DNA of 40,030 nucleotides from Chloroflexota bacterium (lineage in GTDB: Bacteria > Chloroflexota > Anaerolineae > Anaerolineales > E44-bin32). The translations under genes were made by a program, and so were the position numbers. The stretch's first letter is position 1. Each line of letters begins with the position of its first letter. Under the pieces are notes generated by a model. The model saw only the letters and a list, made by a program, of their open reading frames with translations, ran no database searches and was not told where the DNA came from. This document shows positions 24,767-32,810 of the stretch, one piece after another. The stretch spans positions 1 to 40,030 of the forward strand of contig JADFRQ010000021.1 in the NCBI GenBank assembly GCA_022561215.1, in the 5' to 3' direction.

Positions 24767-25945
24767 CTATTCCATCTCGTTCCCCAATAATGAAGATGCT
24801 ATTGTCTGATAACAATTTACTGCATGATATAGATCTTGGACCTCGATGTATTCGTCAACGGCATGGGCTCGCTTTATCGATGGAGGCCCAAAAATTATCG
24901 TGGGGATTGCCATAGTCCCGGCACTATAACTAGCATTTGAGCAATACGTGATCATTATTGGATCTACATCCATCCCCATCTCACGCAGGGCGCTCTGGGT
25001 CCTGACTACGAGTTCATTCTCGAGTGGAATTGCCCACGCTGGATGGAAGTCGATATCTTCCAACGTATGCCCCGTGTAACAGGTCAGGGATTCTTCATTC
25101 AAATGAACTTCTACACCCTGGATGTCTCGAAGATTCTCTGTGATGTCTATCAGCACGCTTTCGGGCGTTTCATATCTCACCAAACGACGGTCAAAACGAG
25201 CACGGCATCCACTGGGGACAACCGAGGTCGATGGGAAGGGAGAGGAAATGATGTCGATTAATTCAACGAGCCCCAATCCAAGCACATTGTCTGTAGGAAG
25301 GTCCATTCTACGGAGTCGATTTATTACCTCAGTCATCTTATAGACGGCGTTTTCGCCTAATTCGGGTTGCGCCGTATGCGCAGCCACTCCCAGTGTGTCT
25401 ACTACTAATCCAGCGCGCCCCCTTTGGGCAGTTCCAATTCGGAAATCAGTGGGTTCTCCGATCACAACATAGTCCGGTTTTGTTATTTCAACTACAGAGG
25501 CTAAGGCTGCCCCCTCTAAGATCTCTTCTCCAACTGAAGCAGACACAAATATCGTGCCTGAGAATCTATTCCTGGGAACTCCTGCGACTGCGAGAATCAT
25601 GGCAGCAAGAGAGCCCTTCATGTCCACTGCACCCAAACCATATACCCGGTTTTCCATCAGCGTTCCAGCGAAAGGATCGACCGTCCAATTCTCCAGTTGA
25701 ACTGGAGCCACCGTATCAAGATGACCGTCAAAGAGCAATATCTTGCCATTCGCTCGATCTTTTTGACCAGTCATTCTGCCAATCACATTCCCGAACTTAT
25801 CCACCTGTACTTCATCGTAGCCCAGGCTGGACATATTCTCATGGACTAACGCTGCGGCCTCACCTTCCTGGCCGGAAAAGCTTTGAATTCGAATCAATTC
25901 CTGTGTGAGGGAAACAATTTGATTGGTTCTGGTCTCTGCAATCAT
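24767..25945 (-). CDS. M20-family metallohydrolase (YgeY/ArgE/DapE-like)
   Basis: The start is set at 25945 because AAGGG stands just upstream, giving 392 residues. Metal ligands of the dizinc M20 family are visible: His75 and Asp77 in GHLDTVAP, Asp108 in GAVDMKGS, and the catalytic/ligand pair Glu140-Glu141 in VGEEILEGA. The dimerisation domain lies about 185-300, including RAGLVVDTLGVAAHT. It hydrolyses an amide bond of a small N-acylated or peptide-like substrate. It resembles YgeY, linked to selenium metabolism in other bacteria, but no such neighbours occur here. The exact substrate is open. Confidence 0.88.
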   Translation of the reverse strand: MIAETRTNQIVSLTQELIRIQSFSGQEGEAAALVHENMSSLGYDEVQVDKFGNVIGRMTGQKDRANGKILLFDGHLDTVAPVQLENWTVDPFAGTLMENRVYGLGAVDMKGSLAAMILAVAGVPRNRFSGTIFVSASVGEEILEGAALASVVEITKPDYVVIGEPTDFRIGTAQRGRAGLVVDTLGVAAHTAQPELGENAVYKMTEVINRLRRMDLPTDNVLGLGLVELIDIISSPFPSTSVVPSGCRARFDRRLVRYETPESVLIDITENLRDIQGVEVHLNEESLTCYTGHTLEDIDFHPAWAIPLENELVVRTQSALREMGMDVDPIMITYCSNASYSAGTMAIPTIIFGPPSIKRAHAVDEYIEVQDLYHAVNCYQTIASSLLGNEME

Positions 25946-26190
25946 ATATTCCCTTTCTTGGTGACAAACGGACTGGGACGCCATCTTATCTTGGAATAGT
26001 TTATTTCAATTGGCCATGCGTCGAACATTTAAATACACAAAAATGAGACACTCATTCGTTCCCTCTTGAGAATCTCAGTCCGCCATCGATAGTATTCTAA
26101 TGAACACTCCGCGATCGTAAGCTTGCCTTTGCCCGGTGATCGCAATTGCTCAAAGCGTACATTGCAGCGTTGAAGTGCGGGATTTATTCT

Positions 26191-27198
26191 TTAGGGATGC
26201 ACATTTACCAGGGTACCGACGGAGGCGAAGTTAAATATCCATTCAGCCTCGCTCGTGCGCATGTTGACGCAGCCATGACTCATGGGTGTGCCGAAATTGT
26301 CATGCCAATAGGTGCCATGCAGCGCGTAGCCCTTATAAAAATACATAGTGAAGGGGACATCCGGGAGATAGTAGCCGGGTCCTGCCATATCGGTGGCTCT
26401 CAACTTTATCCAGATGCGGAATTGACCAAATACCGTCGGATGAATGGATGTGCCCGTCGAGACCACAAAGGAGGCAACGGGTTCGGATCCTTCGTACGCA
26501 GTCACCAGTTGTTTGGTTACATCAATATCAATCCAACGACCTTCGTTCGCTAATTCTTCAGGATCGGTACTATACGTCCAAGAAATATTTGGCCGAGGGG
26601 TGGGCGTGATGGTAGGCGTCGGCGTCATCGAAGGAGTAGGTGTGAGCGTTGGAATGGACGTTGGTGTCGATGTCGGTGTGTTGGTTGGCGTGCTTGTTGC
26701 AGTGGGCGTGAGGCTTGCTTTTGGAAGCGGAGCAGACACAACTTGCGGTTGTTGTGCATCCGCAGGTTCGATCCCCAGCCATACCCCCACTCCAACGACG
26801 ACTGCCAAAAGAGGAAAAACAGCTTTCGCTGAAAGCAACCGCCGCCGGGTTAAGCCATCTTGAGGGAGCAGTTGAAATTTAATCGCCTTCGGCAAGCGTT
26901 GATCTTGCGCGGCTTGTCTGCGAGATGAAGCAGGAAGCTTCTTAATTAGCCAGCGGATGGCCTTCTTTGCAGGCTTGCTATCCGGATTAAGTTCCAATGC
27001 TTTCGCCACATAGGAAAGACCACTTTCGGCGCTCACGTTCGCTGCCATGATCAGCCATGGGACTTCCCACTTCGGCTCTAGCGCAGCTGCACGGCGGGCC
27101 AAACGTGTGGCCAGAGATTTCTCACCGCGCCGCATGGCATCTCGCGCTTGGCGCAGGAGTGCTTTTGCCTCCGGTTTAATCTCGCGCGATTTCGCCAT
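26191..27198 (-). CDS. L,D-transpeptidase with TPR-like N-terminus and Pro/Thr linker
   Basis: The 335-residue protein has a cytoplasmic helical N-terminal part (about 10-100, TPR-like), a membrane helix (about 121-143), a Pro/Thr/Ser-rich linker (about 160-205), and an outside YkuD domain (about 220-335). The catalytic motif HGTYWHDNFGTPMSHGC (294-310) has the nucleophile Cys310. It likely cross-links or anchors proteins to peptidoglycan. The start follows the amidase stop by two bases with a GGGGAG site inside the amidase end, so the two wall enzymes are co-expressed. Confidence 0.93.
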   Translation of the reverse strand: MAKSREIKPEAKALLRQARDAMRRGEKSLATRLARRAAALEPKWEVPWLIMAANVSAESGLSYVAKALELNPDSKPAKKAIRWLIKKLPASSRRQAAQDQRLPKAIKFQLLPQDGLTRRRLLSAKAVFPLLAVVVGVGVWLGIEPADAQQPQVVSAPLPKASLTPTATSTPTNTPTSTPTSIPTLTPTPSMTPTPTITPTPRPNISWTYSTDPEELANEGRWIDIDVTKQLVTAYEGSEPVASFVVSTGTSIHPTVFGQFRIWIKLRATDMAGPGYYLPDVPFTMYFYKGYALHGTYWHDNFGTPMSHGCVNMRTSEAEWIFNFASVGTLVNVHP

Positions 27199-27200
27199 AT

Positions 27201-28022
27201 TTACTGGATCTCCCCAAGAACATTTGCGGGCTCATTATTCAAGAAACAAAGTATGCCATCACTTATTCCTTTGGCTACTTTTTCAGGTTCTCTGGTTAAG
27301 AATTCACGATCGAGGTACAGAAACCCGGTCTCGATGATTACGGCAGGAGTCTGATTGTGGATTTCATAAAACGTGTGATATTGGGTCATATCCTGCGTGA
27401 TACTCCCGCGATGGAAACGCAAATTCGTCGCGCGCTCATAACGGTCTATGACACAAGTTGCAAGACGTCGCGCTAAATCAGGAACGGCCGAATCGACCGC
27501 CCGCGAAACCTTATAACCTGTCGCCTGATCGTTTATATAAAAACACGCATCACTGTGAATCGAGACCAGTGTAGAGGCTCGATAGCCGTCTAAATCGGTA
27601 TCAAATTCATCTAAACGATCCACAATCACATCAACCGCCTCAAGGTTTTGTACAACAAGATCAGCAATCGCTTGATTGATCTCCAACTCAGTTAACCCAT
27701 CATCGCATATTGCACCAGGGTCGACAAGACCACTATCAGGACGAGGGCCAGAGTGTCCCGCGATAATCCCCACTCTTGGGATTCGAATTTCCTGTGTTGC
27801 CTCCGCAAGCCCGGGAGCTCCTTCGGTTGGATCCGTGCCTATTGCAAAATCGAGAATTCTGCCAACCACCTCTCTAGGATCGAGGCTAGCAGGGCTCCAT
27901 GCAGTAAATAACGTTGCCAATAATGCCGAGGTAATTACAGTGATTCCGAGGTAGCGCATCGCCTCCGGCACTGGTGACCTCTTGCGATCATGTGGATCAG
28001 ACGTTCCAGAACCCGAAGTCAT
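27201..28022 (-). CDS. N-acetylmuramoyl-L-alanine amidase (Amidase_3)
   Basis: The 273-residue protein has a membrane helix (about 23-41) and then an Amidase_3 domain (about 80-265). Zinc and catalytic residues are in IIAGHSG (His90), LTELEIN (about 110-116), VSIHSDA (His156), and the Glu of IIETGFL near 234. The enzyme cleaves the bond between muramic acid and L-alanine in peptidoglycan, probably at the cell surface. It is the first gene of a pair with the L,D-transpeptidase. The start lies 114 bases from the opposing cysteine operon promoter. Confidence 0.92.
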   Translation of the reverse strand: MTSGSGTSDPHDRKRSPVPEAMRYLGITVITSALLATLFTAWSPASLDPREVVGRILDFAIGTDPTEGAPGLAEATQEIRIPRVGIIAGHSGPRPDSGLVDPGAICDDGLTELEINQAIADLVVQNLEAVDVIVDRLDEFDTDLDGYRASTLVSIHSDACFYINDQATGYKVSRAVDSAVPDLARRLATCVIDRYERATNLRFHRGSITQDMTQYHTFYEIHNQTPAVIIETGFLYLDREFLTREPEKVAKGISDGILCFLNNEPANVLGEIQ

Positions 28023-28135
28023 GAACCTGATCCTATCCCTCGCCGCTTATTATAGCAAGATTGAAAAGTATCGATCTGTAAACAACGCATTAATATGGTA
28101 TGCCCTCACACAGTTTGAAGGTAGTTTATCTTACC

Positions 28136-28163
28136 TTGACATGACTCGGGTTGAGTATATAAT
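28136..28163 (+). promoter_or_regulatory. near-consensus sigma70 promoter of the cysteine operon
   Basis: TTGACA (28136-28141) and TATAAT (28158-28163) are 16 bases apart, both hexamers perfect. It is the strongest promoter I see in the window and would start transcription near 28170. Confidence 0.85.
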
Positions 28164-28216
28164 TCATATAGTAATAGTAAAAATTATTGAGGCGATTCAA
28201 ATCAAGGAGTTGCATA

Positions 28217-28252
28217 GTGGGTTTTTGTACATGTCTGAAGCGGGGGCTGTAG
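28217..28252 (+). CDS. cysteine-codon leader peptide (putative attenuator)
   Basis: An 11-codon frame reads M-G-F-C-T-C-L-K-R-G-L, stop. It starts at GTG with a perfect AAGGAG (28204-28209) seven bases upstream. Two of eleven codons are Cys (both TGT), with one Thr codon between them. It lies about 45 bases after the predicted transcription start and 40 bases before the terminator-like stems. Poor Cys-tRNA charging would stall the ribosome at codons 4-6 and free the downstream RNA to refold, the classic attenuation logic. An overlapping ATG frame (28231-28266) has no ribosome site. Confidence 0.6.
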   Translation: MGFCTCLKRGL

Positions 28253-28290
28253 CCGTCTCGTTTTAGGCAGACAAAAGATACGAATTTTGG

Positions 28291-28375
28291 CCGATTACGA
28301 GTTTGGGCTCGCCTCCGCGTTCCTGGAGTATTGAACGCATTGTGTGAGCCTTTTTGCTTGCTAATCGGTTTTTTT
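28291..28375 (+). terminator. attenuator: competing stems ending in T-runs
   Basis: The outer stem is CCGATTA (28291-28297) with TAATCGG (28362-28368), followed at once by seven T. Inside are GGCTC (28306-28310) with GAGCC (28346-28350), followed by five T, and GCGTTC (28317-28322) with GAACGC (28333-28338). A competing small hairpin pairs CGAG (28298-28301) with CTCG (28308-28311) and would consume part of the GGCTC arm. This gives mutually exclusive terminator and antiterminator candidates upstream of cysM. Confidence 0.6.
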
Positions 28376-28395
28376 ATTGTATGCAGGAGAACCGC

Positions 28396-29340
28396 ATGGG
28401 TGCACCGCTTGTGAATGTGCGCAACCATCCCACTTCCACAACACTAATTGCAAGTGTGGGTGAAACGCCACTGCTTGAGTTAACAAGAATCCCGGCAGGT
28501 CTTCCCGAAACTGTGCGAATATTTGCCAAAGCGGAGTGGTTCAATCCGAGTGGATCCGTAAAAGATCGCCCGGCTGCCCAAATTCTGCTCAAGGCAATGG
28601 CGAATGGAGATTTGAATGACGGGCGCGAATTGCTCGATTCAACATCTGGAAACATGGGAATTTCCTATGCCATGTTTGCGGCCTCAATGGGGCGAACTGT
28701 GCACCTGGCCATTCCGTCGAACGCCAGTCGGGAACGAATGATAATTTTAAAGATGCTTGGCGCAGAGATCACATTAACCGATCCGCTCGAAGGATCTGAT
28801 GGCGCCAGAGTTGTGGCAGCTGAAATGGCGGCGAGAAATCCTGAACGTTATTTTTTCGCCGACCAATACCGCAATGCTGAAAATTGGCGAGCACATTATG
28901 AAACAACGGGGCCCGAAATTGCCTCCCAGACCAATTTGAAGGTGACACACTTTATCGCCGGCCTGGGTACCAGCGGGACGATGATGGGGACTGGCCGCTA
29001 CCTGAAAGAGCGCAATAAAAGCGTGCAATTGATCGCAGCGCAACCTGATGGCCCCTTGCATGGGCTGGAGGGACTGAAAGACATGCAAAGCAGTCCACTG
29101 CCGGAAATCTATGATCCGAGCTTCCATGATGAAATCCGGACCTGCAGCACAGAAGCCGCTTATCGTATGACGAGACGGCTAGCGCAAGAGGAAGGTCTGC
29201 TTGTCGGCGTCTCCTCGGGCGCGGCGGCGTCCGTTGCCCTTGAGGTAGCGCATGAAATTGATGAGGGCTTGATCGTGGTCGTATTTCCCGACTCCGCCTA
29301 TAAATACCTCGACCTCAGTTTCTGGAATCAGCGGCCATGA
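28396..29340 (+). CDS. cysM: cysteine synthase of the CysM type (O-phosphoserine/protein-thiocarboxylate branch)
   Basis: The start is at 28396 because AGGAG (28385-28389) lies six bases before; earlier in-frame starts have none. The 314-residue enzyme has the PLP lysine Lys56 in NPSGSVKDRPA and the phosphate-binding TSGNMGIS loop. The segment FIAGLGTSGTMMGTGRYL resembles Mycobacterium tuberculosis CysM, which joins O-phosphoserine with the thiocarboxylate of the carrier CysO, rather than using free sulfide. The downstream Mec-like, CysO-like and MoeZ genes support that reading. Its stop overlaps the next ATG. O-phosphoserine versus O-acetylserine preference is inferred, not seen. Confidence 0.85.
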   Translation: MGAPLVNVRNHPTSTTLIASVGETPLLELTRIPAGLPETVRIFAKAEWFNPSGSVKDRPAAQILLKAMANGDLNDGRELLDSTSGNMGISYAMFAASMGRTVHLAIPSNASRERMIILKMLGAEITLTDPLEGSDGARVVAAEMAARNPERYFFADQYRNAENWRAHYETTGPEIASQTNLKVTHFIAGLGTSGTMMGTGRYLKERNKSVQLIAAQPDGPLHGLEGLKDMQSSPLPEIYDPSFHDEIRTCSTEAAYRMTRRLAQEEGLLVGVSSGAAASVALEVAHEIDEGLIVVVFPDSAYKYLDLSFWNQRP

Positions 29341-29756
29341 TTCAGATTCCTGCAGAATTCTTTGCTCAAATTCAAGAGAATGGGGAAGAACACTATCCTG
29401 AAGAAGGCGCCGGGCTTTTGCTCGGAAAGGTGCACGGGGAAATACGCATTGTTGAACAGGTGCTTCCGCTGGAAAACAGGTTTCAACCAGGAGCGCGACA
29501 TAATCGTTACATGATCGAACCCCAGGATATGCTCTTGGCAGAAGAAAAAGCGGATGAATTAGGATTAGAGATCATCGGTGTTTTCCATTCGCATCCCGAT
29601 CATCCTGCGCGCCCCTCTGAATATGATAGGCAGCGCGCCCTTCCCTGGTACTCTTATATCATCACGAAAGTCACGGATCGATTAGCCATTGAAAGTAGAT
29701 CATGGCGACTCACAGATGAACGTATTTTCAATGAAGAACAACTGCAGATTAAGTGA
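29337..29756 (+). CDS. mec: JAMM-type metalloprotease, Mec-like
   Basis: The 139-residue protein overlaps cysM by four bases (ATGA). It has the JAMM zinc motif: Glu23 in EEGAGLLLG, His84-x-His86-Pro in HSHPDHPARPSEYD, Ser94 and Asp97. In M. tuberculosis Mec cleaves CysO-cysteine to release cysteine and regenerate the carrier. In Wolinella a related enzyme trims a carrier's C-terminus to expose Gly-Gly. Here the next gene encodes a carrier whose Gly-Gly is followed by a membrane domain, so either role, or both, is possible. Confidence 0.88.
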   Translation: MIQIPAEFFAQIQENGEEHYPEEGAGLLLGKVHGEIRIVEQVLPLENRFQPGARHNRYMIEPQDMLLAEEKADELGLEIIGVFHSHPDHPARPSEYDRQRALPWYSYIITKVTDRLAIESRSWRLTDERIFNEEQLQIK

Positions 29757-29837
29757 AGAGCCGCGTAGCGAGCTTCGCCGTTGCGAGTAGGCTTATTCTG
29801 GCTTTTTCCCATACTGCATTAAAGTTCAGGAGGCATT

Positions 29838-30593
29838 ATGACCACCTTAAAGATACCCACCCCCTTACGACCGTATACTGATGGGATGAAGGAAATTGAG
29901 ATAGAAAGCACCAACGTGAATGCCGTGATTCGCGAAATTATCACGCGCTACCCTGCCTTAAAACCGCACCTTCTCGATGAATCGGAAAACCTCCGATCCT
30001 ATGTCAGTGTATTCCTAAACGATGAAGACGTGCGCACGCTGCAAGGAATGGATACACCTGTGAAACAAGAAGACCACTTAATGATCGTTCCCAGTATTGC
30101 CGGCGGCTTATCTTCAGAAAGCGCCATTGCTAAAGTCGATCATGCTGCACTACGCACAAATCAAGCGATGATAATTGGGCTACTTCTGATTGCATTTGTT
30201 GCTGACCTTCCCACTCTCGCGCTAATCGTGGGCGTCATCATGGCAATTGGCACAGTCTTGGCTAAACCTGGTTTCATCCTCAGTTATCGATTGCTGAGGC
30301 AATGGAAAGTTATCAAGCCTGAAGTTCTGCCTGATAATCCTGAACCCCACAGCTTTGCACAAGGCTTTGGGAGCATCGTCCTGTTTGGCGCCGCGATCGC
30401 GTTTGGACTCAACGGCCCCATTGTGGCATGGATTCTCACCTGGGTGGTGATTGTCCTGGCAGGTGTCAATTTATTCCTTGGATTCTGCGTCGGGTGTGCT
30501 GTTTATTATTGGTTGAACAGAATTGGTCTTCCATTATTCCGACAGGAATCTCCTGCTGGCCGGTTCCCGGGAATACGCCCGCCAAAGGTCTGA
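29838..30593 (+). CDS. CysO-like sulfur carrier fused to a DUF4395 membrane domain
   Basis: The 251-residue protein has AGGAGG four bases upstream of its ATG. Residues 1-90 are a ubiquitin-like sulfur carrier very like M. tuberculosis CysO (IPTPLRPYTDG, FLNDEDVR, MIVPSIAGG). The carrier motif Gly89-Gly90 should be a free C-terminus for thiocarboxylation. Instead it runs on, without a stop, into a hydrophobic region (about 110-220, four membrane spans) matching DUF4395, with a conserved-looking Cys-Val-Gly-Cys (217-220) near its end. The fusion either needs cleavage after Gly90, most simply by the neighbouring Mec-like protease, or keeps the carrier at the membrane in an unknown way. Confidence 0.85.
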   Translation: MTTLKIPTPLRPYTDGMKEIEIESTNVNAVIREIITRYPALKPHLLDESENLRSYVSVFLNDEDVRTLQGMDTPVKQEDHLMIVPSIAGGLSSESAIAKVDHAALRTNQAMIIGLLLIAFVADLPTLALIVGVIMAIGTVLAKPGFILSYRLLRQWKVIKPEVLPDNPEPHSFAQGFGSIVLFGAAIAFGLNGPIVAWILTWVVIVLAGVNLFLGFCVGCAVYYWLNRIGLPLFRQESPAGRFPGIRPPKV

Positions 30594-30597
30594 TCGC

Positions 30598-31086
30598 ATG
30601 CTGAATCGTCTGGTTCTTGCGATCGTCATCATAATCGCCGTTGGGATCGCTTACAGAATATGGATTTATGTCACCCTTCAGAGGCGGATTCGATCAGGTT
30701 TGCGGCTGGATGCCTATCAGATTGGACGGCCGGCAATCCTTTATTTCACAACACCGGATTGTATTCCATGCAAGACGATTCAACAGCCGGCGTTAGATCG
30801 AATTGCCAATATTTACGGAAATCGAGTACAAATAATTAAAGTCGACGCCACAATTCAGCCAAAACTTGCCGATGCATGGGGTGTACTTTCCGTGCCAACA
30901 ACCTTCATTATTGATGCGAAAGGAAGACCACGTGGCGTCAATCACGGTCCTGCAGGCGAAAAACGTTTAAAATCTCAATTGCAGGCAATAGGAGAGCTGG
31001 GCGCGGAAGCAGAGTCAATTGACAGAAAGATTGGCGCACAGACGATTTACTCCCGCGATCACGACCCATCCGATAGTACTTCGTAG
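30598..31086 (+). CDS. membrane-anchored thioredoxin
   Basis: The 162-residue protein starts four bases after the fused carrier gene, with AAAGG upstream. One membrane helix (about 4-25) precedes a thioredoxin domain (about 35-145) with active site CIPC (Cys55, Cys58) and cis-proline in SVPTTFII. Thioredoxin next to DUF4395 is a recurring pairing in sulfur-related gene sets of Actinobacteria. Here it may reduce persulfides or disulfides on the membrane-bound carrier or on the Cys pair of DUF4395. The tail is charged and unstructured. Confidence 0.85.
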   Translation: MLNRLVLAIVIIIAVGIAYRIWIYVTLQRRIRSGLRLDAYQIGRPAILYFTTPDCIPCKTIQQPALDRIANIYGNRVQIIKVDATIQPKLADAWGVLSVPTTFIIDAKGRPRGVNHGPAGEKRLKSQLQAIGELGAEAESIDRKIGAQTIYSRDHDPSDSTS

Positions 31087-31102
31087 ATGAGGATAATCTG
31101 AT

Positions 31103-32281
31103 ATGTTCAACAATCAATTTCCGACAAACGGTGATCTGCTCAGCCATGAAGAAATTCTGCGCTACTCCCGTCACTTGCTTATGCCTGAAGTTGGGCTCGA
31201 GGGACAGCAGAAACTAAAAGAATCTTCCGTGCTGGTCGTTGGTACTGGCGGCCTCGGTTCCCCCGTGCTCATGTACCTTGCCGCCGCCGGGGTAGGGAGA
31301 ATTGGCATCGTCGATTATGATGTCGTCGATTTTACAAATCTTCAACGTCAAATCATTCATGGCAGCTCTACCATAGGAGAACGCAAGCTTGTCTCCGCCC
31401 GCGATCGGCTCCACGATATAAACCCGGGAGTGCAGCTCGACTTATACGACGAACCGTTTACTTCGGAAAACGCAATGCGGATCAGTGAACCGTACGACTT
31501 GATCATCGATGGCACGGATAATTTTCCCACGCGCTACCTGGTCAATGACGTGTGCGTTTTAACACACAAAGCTAATGTATACGGCTCGATCTTTCGTTTT
31601 GAAGGTCAGTTGAGCGTTTTTTGGGCTGAGAAAGGACCTTGCTACCGCTGCTTGTTCCCTGAACCTCCGCCTCCGGGCCTTGTCCCATCTTGTGCAGAAG
31701 GTGGGGTATTTGGCGTTTTGCCAGGCACGATTGGTACGCTGCAAGCGACGGAAGCACTTAAGATTCTGCTTGGAATTGGCGAGCCTCTCATCGGGAAATT
31801 ATTGCTTTACGATGCATTGGAAATGAGCTTTACAGAGCTTCGCCTAAAAAAGAATCCGAATTGCAAGATTTGCTCTGATTCCCCGGAGATAACCGAGTTA
31901 ATCGATTATGAAGCTTTTTGCGGCGTTCCCGGACACGATCGCGAAGAAGATCGCCTGGCAAAAGAGTGGGAAATCGAACCACTTCAGGTGCATGAGAAAA
32001 TGAGCCGGGGGGAGGATTTGCGTTTGATTGATGTACGCGAACCCCATGAGCTGCAGATTTCAAAAATCGAGGGGGCCGAACTAATTCCACTCGGATCTTT
32101 TGCTAGCGAAATGCATAAATTGGATAGCGCGCAGGAGATCGTCCTATTTTGCAAGACGGGGTCCCGTTCGGCTCGTGCGTTGGAACTCCTGGCAGGCGCC
32201 GGTTTCCGCAGGGTAAAGAACTTGCGCGGAGGAATTAATGCCTGGGCAGAACAAGTCGATTCAAGTTTGCCTCGCTACTAG
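31103..32281 (+). CDS. moeZ: MoeZ-type adenylyltransferase/sulfurtransferase
   Basis: The 392-residue enzyme has an N-terminal ThiF/MoeB domain (about 15-250). This contains nucleotide loop GTGGLGS (47-53), zinc ligands Cys180, Cys183, Cys254 and Cys257, and Cys197 in the crossover loop. A C-terminal rhodanese domain (about 290-385) has the sulfur-accepting Cys350 in FCKTGSRS. It adenylates the Gly-Gly end of a carrier and passes sulfur to it, making the thiocarboxylate used by CysM. It closes the cysteine operon and supplies the activation step the fused carrier would need. Confidence 0.93.
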   Translation: MFNNQFPTNGDLLSHEEILRYSRHLLMPEVGLEGQQKLKESSVLVVGTGGLGSPVLMYLAAAGVGRIGIVDYDVVDFTNLQRQIIHGSSTIGERKLVSARDRLHDINPGVQLDLYDEPFTSENAMRISEPYDLIIDGTDNFPTRYLVNDVCVLTHKANVYGSIFRFEGQLSVFWAEKGPCYRCLFPEPPPPGLVPSCAEGGVFGVLPGTIGTLQATEALKILLGIGEPLIGKLLLYDALEMSFTELRLKKNPNCKICSDSPEITELIDYEAFCGVPGHDREEDRLAKEWEIEPLQVHEKMSRGEDLRLIDVREPHELQISKIEGAELIPLGSFASEMHKLDSAQEIVLFCKTGSRSARALELLAGAGFRRVKNLRGGINAWAEQVDSSLPRY

Positions 32282-32547
32282 GGCATCCCGCTTATAGTCA
32301 TCTCTGAGAGCCGTTTAACAAACCCTTGCGCTGCGTTTTGTTCTTTCCCAAACAGTGCGATTTGGCGCGAGAGCTTAAGCTCGGGGAGCTTGCCCGTACC
32401 CAATTATTCAATGGGAAGTAGCCATAGTAAACATTTTCACTGATCGATGGGACACGACATTTATGTACACTCCCCGTTTTTCTCAATCGACAACCCTATC
32501 CAATGGCAATCGTTTCGTCTTGAATTCTGTTTTACCAATGAATCCCA

Positions 32548-32574
32548 TTGCATTTGTGCCCTTTTTGATATAAT
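32548..32574 (+). promoter_or_regulatory. promoter of the 2-oxoacid dehydrogenase operon
   Basis: A perfect TATAAT (32569-32574) has TTGCAT (32548-32553) 15 bases upstream. The start near 32581 leaves a leader of about 230 bases. Confidence 0.55.
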
Positions 32575-32654
32575 TACCCGTTCATGTACACGAGCACACA
32601 TGCACAAGAATAGTCCATGTACGCTCCATCAATCGGCCGAAGAAGGTGAAGAAT

Positions 32655-32681
32655 ATGCAGCAAGTGATCTTCATCGGATGA
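32655..32681 (+). CDS. possible leader peptide upstream of the dehydrogenase operon
   Basis: The frame M-Q-Q-V-I-F-I-G, stop, has AAGGTG six bases upstream. Three of eight codons are branched-chain (Val, Ile, Ile). Two hairpins follow at 32708-32722 and 32761-32776, the second with five T eleven bases on. It might be an attenuation leader, but the frame is short and chance is not excluded. Confidence 0.3.
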   Translation: MQQVIFIG

Positions 32682-32707
32682 GTAACAATCACGGAAAAGC
32701 CAAAATG

Positions 32708-32792
32708 GGGGCTGCTAGCCCCTACCCCGCGTTTGTTGTTCAACTTCGCAGCAGGCTACCCCGTAGTGAACTACGGAGCATTCTGACTTTTT
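32708..32792 (+). promoter_or_regulatory. leader hairpins before pdhA
   Basis: GGGGCT (32708-32713) pairs with AGCCCC (32717-32722) over a 3-base loop. CCGTAG (32761-32766) pairs with CTACGG (32771-32776) over a TGAA tetraloop and can be lengthened by GCT/AGC across a bulge. Five T lie at 32788-32792. This is too far for a textbook terminator but suits a regulatory leader. Confidence 0.5.
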
Positions 32793-32810
32793 CTCTCAAA
32801 GGGCACACTC

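Larger units (their letters stand above)
28023..28395 (+). other. 373-base regulatory leader of the cysteine operon
   Basis: The region holds a near-consensus promoter, a Cys-codon leader peptide and a set of competing stems ending in a T-run (all listed separately). The length between promoter and cysM, about 225 bases, is far longer than needed for a plain leader. Confidence 0.75.
32282..32810. other. 529-base intergenic region and structured leader
   Basis: It contains a promoter, a possible eight-codon leader peptide and two hairpins (listed separately). ATGTAC-based near-repeats lie at 32463-32470, 32584-32591 and 32617-32624. Frames here lack ribosome sites or coherent composition, so I see no protein gene apart from the possible leader peptide. 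Confidence 0.6.

Noticed and set aside
26640..26720. Repetitive G/T-rich tract
   Set aside because: It encodes the Pro/Thr linker of the L,D-transpeptidase, a protein-level feature rather than an independent repeat.
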